Of a stretch of 14,203 bases of DNA, positions 7,471-12,616 are shown in pieces. Where the stretch lies: the NCBI GenBank assembly GCA_902490005.1, contig CABUCM010000052.1, positions 1 through 14,203 of the forward strand, in the 5' to 3' direction. The notes beneath the pieces were generated by a model. It was not told the DNA's origin. It saw only the letters and a program-made list of their open reading frames with translations, and searched no databases. Made by a program: the position numbers and the translations under genes. Positions within the stretch are counted from its first letter, which is position 1, and each line of letters begins with the position of its first letter. The DNA is from an uncultured Ruminiclostridium sp. (GTDB taxonomy: Bacteria; Bacillota; Clostridia; Oscillospirales; Acutalibacteraceae).

Positions 7471-7982
7471 CATAATTCCCGGTCCAGCCACTGTTTTGCC
7501 GATTCCAGCACCCGGTCGATTTCCGGATAACGAAAAATCCGCTTTTCCTCTAACAATTCGCAAAACCGGCGAAAGCTGACCCAACGGGCCTGGGCCACCT
7601 CTTCCCTCTGCAGCGTCAGGCTTTCCGCCGGCACATTTCGGCGGAGAAAGTAAATATCCCAAATCAAAGGGTCATCTCGGATAATCCGGCGCAAAAAATA
7701 AAGTTCCTCCGGCGATACCGACAAGCCCAGCTCTTCCTTCAATTCCCGAACGCAGCCTTGGCGGGAATCCTCCCCGACCACCATACGCCCGGTGGTCAAG
7801 CCCCACATACCTGGTAAAATGGGCCGGTTCCACGACCTTTGCTGAATTAAAATTTCCCGGCGGTCGTTGAATACCCAGGCTTCCATGGCTAGATGGTATT
7901 CTCCCGGAAGGTATTCAGATTCCTTTTCCTTTACCGCTCCGGTTTTTCTGCCGCTTCTATCGTAAACATCCCATAATTCCAT
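7470..7982 (-). CDS. Nudix hydrolase (isopentenyl-diphosphate isomerase-like subgroup)
   Basis: The product (170 residues from the ATG) carries an exact Nudix box, G-x5-E-x7-REL-x-EELGL, at residues 65-87. This helix binds the metal used to cleave nucleoside or other diphosphates linked to another group. The N-terminal segment ELWDVYDRSGRKTG and the following HLAMEAWVFN resemble the YfcD/IDI-like group, whose substrates are mostly unknown. The ATG at 7982 is chosen: GGGGAG lies seven bases upstream, whereas an in-frame TTG directly before it is too close. The gene is convergent with the cupin gene. On its 5' side the terminator of the symporter gene separates it from that gene; a TATGAT lies in between, but with a weak -35. 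Confidence 0.92.
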   Translation of the reverse strand: MELWDVYDRSGRKTGAVKEKESEYLPGEYHLAMEAWVFNDRREILIQQRSWNRPILPGMWGLTTGRMVVGEDSRQGCVRELKEELGLSVSPEELYFLRRIIRDDPLIWDIYFLRRNVPAESLTLQREEVAQARWVSFRRFCELLEEKRIFRYPEIDRVLESAKQWLDREL

Positions 7983-8063
7983 CAACGTTCTCCCCTTCGC
8001 TTCCGGCTCCCGTAACGCGGAACATGATGTGCCTTTCCTATCATAGCATAAATTCTAATCAGA

Positions 8064-8092
8064 AAAAAAGCCCCGAATCCCGGGGCTTTTTT
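8064..8092 (-). terminator. intrinsic terminator after the sodium symporter gene
   Basis: GCCCCG (8070-8075) pairs with CGGGGC (8081-8086), flanked by A6/T6 that extends the stem to 12 bp with a five-base loop. It begins one base after the symporter stop codon on the minus strand. The A/T flanks make it look functional in both directions. Confidence 0.9.
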
Positions 8093-8093
8093 A

Positions 8094-9461
8094 TCAGGAA
8101 AATTTTACAAAGTAACCCTGAATGAAGATAATCAAAATAATTGCGGGCACCACAACCATCATATAGCCCTTGGCCCCCTTGGGGAATTTTATCCCTTTGC
8201 CCATATTGGCTTCTTCGATAAAGTTATCCCAGCCCCAACCCCAGCGGGTAGTGCAAAACAGCACATAAACCAGCGCGCCCAACGGCAGGATATTATTGCT
8301 GACAATAAAGTCCTCCAGGTCCAAAATATTGGAGCCCGCTCCCAGCGGCTGAAAAGAGCTGAACAGGTTGAAGCCTAAAATACAGGGTAAGGACAGCAGG
8401 GGGATCGCGAACAAATTAAAGATAACCGCCTTTTTTCTCGACCACCCCAGTAGGTCCATCAGGCAGGAAATAATATTTTCGAACACCGCGATAATAGTGG
8501 ACAACGCCGCGAAGCTCATAAAGACAAAGAAAAACGCGCCCCATACCCGGCCGCCCTGCATAGAGTTGAACACATTGGGCAGCGTAACAAAAATCAGATC
8601 CGGGCCGCTGTCCGGGCTGATATTAAACGCGGAGCAGGCGGGGAAAATAATTAAGCCGGCAATCAGCGCCACGCTGGTATCCAGCACCGTCACACTGATG
8701 GCTTCCCCGGTCAGGGAGCGCTCCTTGCCGATGTAGCTTCCAAAAATAGCGATAGAGCCCATGCCGATGCTCAAGGTGAAGAAGGCTTGTCCCATGGCGG
8801 CAAAAATCGCGTCTACCAGGCCGTTTTCCCACAACTTGTCAAACCGGGGAGATAAATAAAACTCCAGGCCGGTCCCGGCGTTTTCCATAGTGACGGAATG
8901 GACCGCCAGTACCAGCATAATAGCGAACAGGGAAACCATCATCACCTTAGTGACCTTTTCCACGCCGTTTTGCAGGCCAAGAGAGCAAATCCCCAGGCAA
9001 ACCACAACGATCAGCACCATGGCGCCAATCATCAGCCACGGGTTGGCCGTTACCCCATTAAAAATGATTCTTACCTGTTCTACGGAGCGGCCCTCAAAAT
9101 CGCCCTTCAGCATTTTGATAAAGTAGATCAGCATCCAGCCGCCGATCGTGGTATAAAACATCATCAGCAGATAATTGCCGATGATTCCCACCGCCTTATA
9201 ACTATGCCACTTGCTCCCCTTGGGCTCTAAAACGTCAAAGGACTTGGCGATGCTTTTCTGGCTGGCGCGGCCCACGGAGAACTCCATCACCATGACGGGC
9301 AGGCCTAGCGCCAGCAGGAAAAACAGATAAATCAACACAAAAGCGGCCCCGCCGTATTGCCCGGTTACATATGGAAACCTCCATACGTTTCCAAGCCCAA
9401 TGGCGCACCCCGCTGAAATAAGCAGAAATCCCAGACGGGAAGAAAATTTTTCTCTCTGCAT
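8094..9461 (-). CDS. neurotransmitter:sodium symporter (NSS/SNF) family transporter
   Basis: The 455-residue product is a LeuT-fold sodium-coupled symporter of the inner membrane, most likely for amino acids. Span 1 has the family signature AGCAIGLGNVWRFPY (17-31), whose Gly/Asn residues line the sodium and substrate sites. Span 6 has the unwound-helix motif LSIGMG (about 230-235). About 11 hydrophobic spans are visible, as in the bacterial members MhsT and Tyt1. The frame stays open to a TTG at 9506, but that codon lies upstream of the -10 box of a strong promoter and could not be in the transcript. AGGAGG lies 10 bases before the ATG at 9461, which I chose. The exact amino acid is not predictable; MhsT-like proteins take tryptophan and other hydrophobic residues. 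It is followed directly by a terminator. Confidence 0.94.
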   Translation of the reverse strand: MQREKFSSRLGFLLISAGCAIGLGNVWRFPYVTGQYGGAAFVLIYLFFLLALGLPVMVMEFSVGRASQKSIAKSFDVLEPKGSKWHSYKAVGIIGNYLLMMFYTTIGGWMLIYFIKMLKGDFEGRSVEQVRIIFNGVTANPWLMIGAMVLIVVVCLGICSLGLQNGVEKVTKVMMVSLFAIMLVLAVHSVTMENAGTGLEFYLSPRFDKLWENGLVDAIFAAMGQAFFTLSIGMGSIAIFGSYIGKERSLTGEAISVTVLDTSVALIAGLIIFPACSAFNISPDSGPDLIFVTLPNVFNSMQGGRVWGAFFFVFMSFAALSTIIAVFENIISCLMDLLGWSRKKAVIFNLFAIPLLSLPCILGFNLFSSFQPLGAGSNILDLEDFIVSNNILPLGALVYVLFCTTRWGWGWDNFIEEANMGKGIKFPKGAKGYMMVVVPAIILIIFIQGYFVKFS

Positions 9462-9496
9462 TTTGCCGCTTCCTCCTGTTTTCACAAATCGTTCAT

Positions 9497-9525
9497 ATTT
9501 TATCAATTTTAAATGGTAAAGTCAA
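9497..9525 (-). promoter_or_regulatory. promoter of the NSS transporter gene
   Basis: On the minus strand TTGACT (9520-9525), a 17-base spacer and TAAAAT (9497-9502) with a TG one base upstream form a strong sigma-A promoter. It places the transcription start near 9490 and excludes the TTG at 9506 as start codon. Confidence 0.8.
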
Positions 9526-9593
9526 TCAGCTTTCCACCTAATAGCAGACAATCTTTTTCCTTCCTCTTCAGACATATTGTATAGAGCCCCTGG

Positions 9594-10670
9594 TTAAGTA
9601 CCCAGAAGGTTGTTAAAATAAATCTGATTGGCCAAATAAGCCTTGGAATCCGGCTTGCACTTTCCGGCTTTTTCATTATAAGACCGGGCGGTTTTATAAT
9701 CCCCCAGCCGGTCATAGCAAACGCACAGCTGCAAGTACGGAATATAGTCGTAGCAATCAGGCAGCACAAAGCCGCCGGAGCTGTCGTTTCTCTTACAGGC
9801 AGCAGCAGCCTGGTACCAGTAAACCGCCTGCTGAAATTTTCCCTTTTCCATAAAGTATGCCCCGATATCGCAGCAAACCTCCGCCCTTGGAACGTCGTAC
9901 TCCAGACTTCTGAAAAGCGCCCGCAGCCCCGCCGGTTCTCTGCCCAGCTTTCGGTAGCATTGGTATAGCTGGCGGCAGGCCTCAATTTCATTTTCCACCC
10001 AGCCTTGACCGCTGTTGAGGAAATCAAGAAATTCGCCGGCGGCCTTTTCATAGTTTTCGTGATAATATAGCTCTCTGGCATAATAAAAGCGCTGCCTGGG
10101 ATCCAGCGGCGTCCCCTCCCGGAGAAGCTTTTCAAAAATGCGCAGATTCCGGTCCGGGTCCCCCGGGCCGATTTTCTGATGGGTGACCGCAATCGGCGAG
10201 TATATCACCTTTCCCCGGGGCGGAATCACCTCATGGACCGCTCCAATCCAGCGAAAGCTCTTCCCGTTGCGAACCAGACGCTCCCGGTAATAAGAAAACA
10301 CCGGCTTCCCCCTCTGGTCAAAGGCGGTATGGTATTTCATCATCACCATATCCACGTCAGGCGCCAGGCTTTGCTTCAGCGCCTTCAGCTGTTCCCGGTC
10401 CTCCGGCAGCAGCACGTCGTCCGCATCCAGCCACATGCAGAAATCCATAGCCGCTTTAGAAAATGAAAAATTTCTGGCCGCCGCAAAATCGTCGGTCCAT
10501 GGGAATTCAAACACCCGCGCCCCAGCCTCCCGGGCGATCTCCTTGGTGCGGTCCTGGGAGCCTGTATCCACCACAATCATTTCATCGGCGGCCTCTCTGG
10601 CGCTTTCCAGACATCGCTTGAGTACGGCCTCCTCATTTTTTACAATCATACATAGGCTAATGGTAATCAA
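9594..10670 (-). CDS. family 2 glycosyltransferase with TPR-like C-terminal region
   Basis: The product (358 residues from the chosen start) opens with ITISLCMIVKNEE and has IVVDTGSQDRT, both standard GT2 (GT-A fold) segments. LDADD at about 81-85 supplies the DXD metal and nucleotide-sugar site, and WIGAVHE near 141-147 is the usual acceptor-side motif. From about residue 190 the chain is helical with repeated Tyr/Ala/Leu patterns such as YYARELYYHENYEKAAGEFL, fitting tetratricopeptide-like repeats that could hold a protein or glycan acceptor. The sugar and acceptor are unknown. An ATG at 10697 would add nine residues but has no ribosome site. The TTG at 10670 has GGGGAG six bases upstream and gives the N-terminus usual in this family, so I prefer it. 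No terminator is visible before the symporter promoter downstream. Confidence 0.88.
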   Translation of the reverse strand: MITISLCMIVKNEEAVLKRCLESAREAADEMIVVDTGSQDRTKEIAREAGARVFEFPWTDDFAAARNFSFSKAAMDFCMWLDADDVLLPEDREQLKALKQSLAPDVDMVMMKYHTAFDQRGKPVFSYYRERLVRNGKSFRWIGAVHEVIPPRGKVIYSPIAVTHQKIGPGDPDRNLRIFEKLLREGTPLDPRQRFYYARELYYHENYEKAAGEFLDFLNSGQGWVENEIEACRQLYQCYRKLGREPAGLRALFRSLEYDVPRAEVCCDIGAYFMEKGKFQQAVYWYQAAAACKRNDSSGGFVLPDCYDYIPYLQLCVCYDRLGDYKTARSYNEKAGKCKPDSKAYLANQIYFNNLLGT

Positions 10671-10787
10671 CGGCCTCTCCCCTTTCTGTTTCTCCATTTT
10701 ATGCGGGAAATCAGAAAGGCTCTCATGTTTATTCTTCAGGCCCGCCGCGGATAAAAGAAAGCTATGAAATAATAGTAGGAATCATTA

Positions 10788-10816
10788 TTGACTTGTAACA
10801 CAAGATATGGTATTAT
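10788..10816 (+). promoter_or_regulatory. promoter of the NrdD-tail-like gene
   Basis: TTGACT (10788-10793), 17 bases, then TATTAT (10811-10816) preceded by TG one base upstream. Both boxes are 5/6. The region is shared with the divergent glycosyltransferase gene. Confidence 0.75.
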
Positions 10817-10849
10817 AATAATATAAGATGACTATAAGGAGTGCTCAGT

Positions 10850-11125
10850 ATGATAAAAGACATAACCGTGACCGGCGGAAAGATGACCGAAGAGGAAATA
10901 AAAGCCTATGTGGACCATGTGCAGGCAAAAAACCCTCAGAGAAAGCTGAAGTCGCTGAATATCGATATGGATGGCGAGTTCGTTAATCTGAACTACACCT
11001 TTGAGGAGGTGCCCTTTCAGCATATACGCCGGATCACCGGATATTTAGTCGGCGACATGAGTCATTGGAACAACGCTAAAAGCGCCGAGGAAAAAGACCG
11101 GGTCAAGCACTCTCTGGCAAATTGA
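10850..11125 (+). CDS. stand-alone NrdD C-terminal-like protein with glycyl-radical motif
   Basis: The product is 91 residues. Its last third, RRITGYLVG (60-68) followed by WNNAKSAEEKDRVKHS, closely resembles the C-terminus of anaerobic ribonucleotide reductase NrdD, where the Gly of R-[VI]-[CT]-G-Y carries the stable radical. The equivalent here is G64, 27 residues from the end, close to the spacing in E. coli NrdD. The four zinc-binding cysteines that precede this motif in NrdD are missing: the protein has no cysteine at all. The first 55 residues look like a small alpha/beta region of unknown type. The ATG at 10850 is used, since AAGGAG (10836-10841) overlaps an upstream in-frame GTG. It has its own promoter and terminator. 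Short proteins with this signature are often filed under the NrdD family; whether it is radical-bearing, a repair subunit like GrcA, or a repurposed fold is unknown. Confidence 0.7.
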   Translation: MIKDITVTGGKMTEEEIKAYVDHVQAKNPQRKLKSLNIDMDGEFVNLNYTFEEVPFQHIRRITGYLVGDMSHWNNAKSAEEKDRVKHSLAN

Positions 11126-11138
11126 AGCAATTGCTGTC

Positions 11139-11180
11139 AGCGCCGGAAACCTGTGGGGTTTCCGGCGCTTCTTCTTTTTT
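11139..11180 (+). terminator. intrinsic terminator of the NrdD-tail-like gene
   Basis: A perfect 13-bp stem (11139-11151 with 11157-11169) and a five-base loop are followed by TCTTCTTTTTT. It lies 13 bases after the stop codon. Confidence 0.92.
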
Positions 11181-11196
11181 CCGGGAGGTACGCATA

Positions 11197-11216
11197 TAAA
11201 TTGGTATTCCAATTTA
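11197..11216 (+). promoter_or_regulatory. operator-like palindrome before the ferritin-like gene
   Basis: TAAATTGGTATTCCAATTTA is an 8-bp perfect inverted repeat around a four-base centre, ending 18 bases before the start codon. It overlaps a possible -10 (TATAAA, 11195-11200; weak -35), a position suited to repression. A CCGGGAGGT sequence occurs on each side (11181-11189 and 11219-11227); the second is the ribosome site. The protein that binds here is not known. Confidence 0.5.
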
Positions 11217-11234
11217 GCCGGGAGGTCCTTTTCT

Positions 11235-11735
11235 ATGAGTATCAATGTTACCTATCCAGCCGATTACCCGCCGGTGGAGGTCTCCGGCCCCAACCTGAGG
11301 CTTGCCCGCTTGCTGAACAATGACCTGGCCGCCGTCAAAAGTGAAACAACCGCCATTCACCAGTATCTGTATCAGGCCTGGATGCTTGAGGGAAGCCGCA
11401 CCGAACTCTCCACGACCTTATCGGATATCGCCAGGGTGGAGATGCACCATATGCGTATTCTAGGGCGGTTGATCGTCCTGTTAGGCGGCAGCCCCCGGTT
11501 TTTTTCCTATCCGCCGGGAAGGGTTCTGCCCTGGAACGGGAAAATGGTCAATTACGATAAGGATATCCGCCATATACTGGCAGCGGATATTTCTGATGAA
11601 GAATTAGCCTATCAGGCTTATACCCAGCAAGCGAAAACCACGAAAGATGAAAAGGTAGCCGCCAACCTGACGCGGATGGCCCAGGACGAAAAACTTCACA
11701 AAGCGGTATTCGAAAAATTTTTACAGGATTTATAG
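11235..11735 (+). CDS. ferritin-like di-metal protein (manganese catalase/rubrerythrin-type fold)
   Basis: The 166-residue product shows the four-helix carboxylate pattern. Helix 1 has SETTAIHQY with E37; helix 2 has RVEMHHM with E69 and H72 as ExxH; helix 3 starts near E122/E123 (SDEELAYQAY); helix 4 has DEKLH with E152 and H155 as a second ExxH. These residues should hold two iron or manganese ions. Such small proteins in Clostridia are usually linked to peroxide or iron handling; it is shorter than true manganese catalase and lacks the rubredoxin domain of rubrerythrin, so its redox partner must be separate. GGAGGT lies eight bases before the ATG. A palindrome just upstream suggests repressor control. 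A ferredoxin gene follows 55 bases later with no terminator between, so they are probably co-transcribed. Confidence 0.85.
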   Translation: MSINVTYPADYPPVEVSGPNLRLARLLNNDLAAVKSETTAIHQYLYQAWMLEGSRTELSTTLSDIARVEMHHMRILGRLIVLLGGSPRFFSYPPGRVLPWNGKMVNYDKDIRHILAADISDEELAYQAYTQQAKTTKDEKVAANLTRMAQDEKLHKAVFEKFLQDL

Positions 11736-11790
11736 TGTTTCCATGTTTAAAAATGCCAAACGCCGTTCATACTATCCACGAGGTGATTTT

Positions 11791-11988
11791 ATGAACGCGT
11801 TTATCGACCAGGATGGCTGCATTGCCTGCGGACAATGCTACAGCATCTGTCCAGAAGTTTTTGGCGCAGGCGAAAACGGCATCGCGTTTGTCAGCCGAAA
11901 GCAGGTCCCCAAAGCCCAGGAGGAAGACGCGCTGAACGCGGAGCAGGGCTGCCCCACTTCTGTGATTTCCTTGTCTGATACGGAATAA
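11791..11988 (+). CDS. single-cluster 4Fe-4S ferredoxin
   Basis: The 65-residue product has CIACGQC at 10-16 (C10, C13, C16), followed by C20 in ICPEVF and a distal C54 in GCP. C10, C13, C16 and C54 fit the four ligands of one [4Fe-4S] cluster; the second cluster motif of eight-iron ferredoxins is absent. C20 is a common extra cysteine in this class. It should be a small, acidic, low-potential electron carrier in the cytoplasm. The frame is open to 11743, but the ATG at 11791 is chosen because GAGGTG lies just upstream and the N-terminus then matches ferredoxins. Being downstream of the ferritin-like gene, it may supply that enzyme with electrons; that is inference from position only. Confidence 0.93.
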   Translation: MNAFIDQDGCIACGQCYSICPEVFGAGENGIAFVSRKQVPKAQEEDALNAEQGCPTSVISLSDTE

Positions 11989-12008
11989 TTTTTTAAACCT
12001 TCATGTAT

Positions 12009-12048
12009 CCGTCACTCAGCCGTCACATTGCCCGTTTATACTATAAAC
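12009..12048 (+). promoter_or_regulatory. direct repeat plus palindrome after the ferredoxin gene
   Basis: CCGTCAC occurs twice exactly 11 bases apart (12009-12015 and 12020-12026), the phasing used by OmpR-type regulators. Eight bases later GTTTATACTATAAAC (12034-12048) is a perfect 7+1+7 palindrome containing TATACT. This could be a regulated promoter for a short transcript ending at 12137, but no good -35 is visible. Confidence 0.3.
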
Positions 12049-12076
12049 ATCATAAAGATTAAATTGCTTACAAGAA

Positions 12077-12141
12077 CTTTTTTCATAATTTTCCTCTCCT
12101 TTTAAAAGGGCGCGGTTTTACCGCGCTTTTTTATTTTTGGC
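12077..12141 (+). repeat. copy 1 of a ~65-nt hairpin element
   Basis: The left arm (12077-12099) matches 20 of 23 bases in copy 2 at 12427-12449. Then comes a GC hairpin and a conserved right arm GCGCTTTTTT-n-TTTTTGGC. The hairpin itself differs in sequence from copy 2 yet keeps its pairing. The left arm is the complement of a ribosome site and ATG followed by AAAAAAG. Confidence 0.6.
12104..12137 (+). terminator. intrinsic terminator downstream of the ferredoxin gene
   Basis: GCGCGGT (12110-12116) pairs with ACCGCGC (12120-12126), followed by TTTTTT-A-TTTTT. It is about 120 bases past the ferredoxin stop, so either the ferredoxin message has a long 3' tail or a separate short RNA ends here. 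Confidence 0.8.
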
Positions 12142-12218
12142 GTTTCCTTTGTTTTTAATTTCTTCATGAAATCTTCGTAGTTTTTTCTTTTTTGCGCCAA
12201 AATATGTCCACAATTGCC

Positions 12219-12227
12219 TGGTATGAT
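12219..12227 (+). promoter_or_regulatory. extended -10 promoter of the small membrane protein gene
   Basis: TGGTATGAT (12219-12227) is an extended -10 with one mismatch in the hexamer. No good -35 is seen, which extended -10 promoters tolerate. The start codon is 32 bases further on. Confidence 0.5.
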
Positions 12228-12258
12228 AAATACAAATCAAAAGAAATGAGGTGCCATC

Positions 12259-12396
12259 ATGATCTTAAATGTAATCTTAACCAGCGGAGTTGTGATTGCC
12301 GGCTTTTATTTTTCCATAAAATGCTTTTCCAAAATCGGAGAACTTTCGCAGAAATCTGTGATGGAGCCGATTCCCATCGAGAAAGACGAGGATTGA
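12259..12396 (+). CDS. small single-span membrane protein of 45 residues
   Basis: I do not recognise a family. The frame starts at ATG 12259 with GAGGTG five bases upstream and runs 45 codons to TGA. Residues 2-20 are hydrophobic (ILNVILTSGVVIAGFYFSI) and would span the membrane once. A short basic patch with a cysteine (KCFSK, 21-25) follows, suggesting that the C-terminal half is cytoplasmic. The tail is polar and ends acidic (EKDED). An extended -10 promoter precedes it and a strong terminator follows 54 bases after the stop. It lies just upstream of a PutP-type symporter on the same strand. Small accessory proteins near sodium:solute symporters are known in Firmicutes, so a helper role is possible but unproven. 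Confidence 0.6.
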   Translation: MILNVILTSGVVIAGFYFSIKCFSKIGELSQKSVMEPIPIEKDED

Positions 12397-12426
12397 TTAC
12401 GCCTTTGCCCTATTGGGCTTGACATA

Positions 12427-12490
12427 CTTTTTTCATAACCTTCCTTTCCAAAAAAGCGCAGCGGCGAGCTGCGCTTTTTTGGTTTTTGGC
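12427..12490 (+). repeat. copy 2 of the ~65-nt hairpin element
   Basis: The left arm (12427-12449) matches 20 of 23 bases in copy 1, and the right arm after the hairpin is nearly the same. The stem here is AAGCGCAGC with GCTGCGCTT, unlike copy 1, so structure is kept while sequence has drifted. It lies in the 3' tail of the small membrane protein gene. Confidence 0.6.
12450..12487 (+). terminator. intrinsic terminator after the small membrane protein gene
   Basis: A perfect 13-bp stem (12450-12462 with 12468-12480) with a five-base loop runs into a T-rich tract. The A6/T6 flanks make it look usable in both directions. Confidence 0.9.
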
Positions 12491-12552
12491 ATATTGGAAG
12501 AAAGCGCCCCCGCTATTTGTCAAAAAAGTAAGTAGCATTTAAAAAAAACTTA

Positions 12553-12561
12553 TGATATACT
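12553..12561 (+). promoter_or_regulatory. extended -10 promoter of putP
   Basis: TGATATACT (12553-12561) is an extended -10 with one mismatch in the hexamer. The matching -35 position is poor. The putP start is 55 bases downstream, and the terminator at 12450-12487 separates it from the small gene. Confidence 0.5.
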
Positions 12562-12616
12562 ATTTCAGTATTCTATCCTGGAACAGATTAAAAATTGAGG
12601 GGGCAGTAAGACAAAC

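Noticed and set aside
9509..10192. 227-codon minus-strand frame overlapping the glycosyltransferase
   Set aside because: It is an alternative frame of the same gene with a low-complexity Arg/Ser/Thr-rich product and no ribosome site.
10793..10805. CTTGTAACACAAG small palindrome in the promoter spacer
   Set aside because: Only 5 bp per arm; too short to claim an operator.
12133..12200. Minus-strand lysine-rich frame beginning ATGAAGAAATTA
   Set aside because: No ribosome site, and the frame runs through the terminator hairpin; the lysine content simply reflects the A-rich strand.
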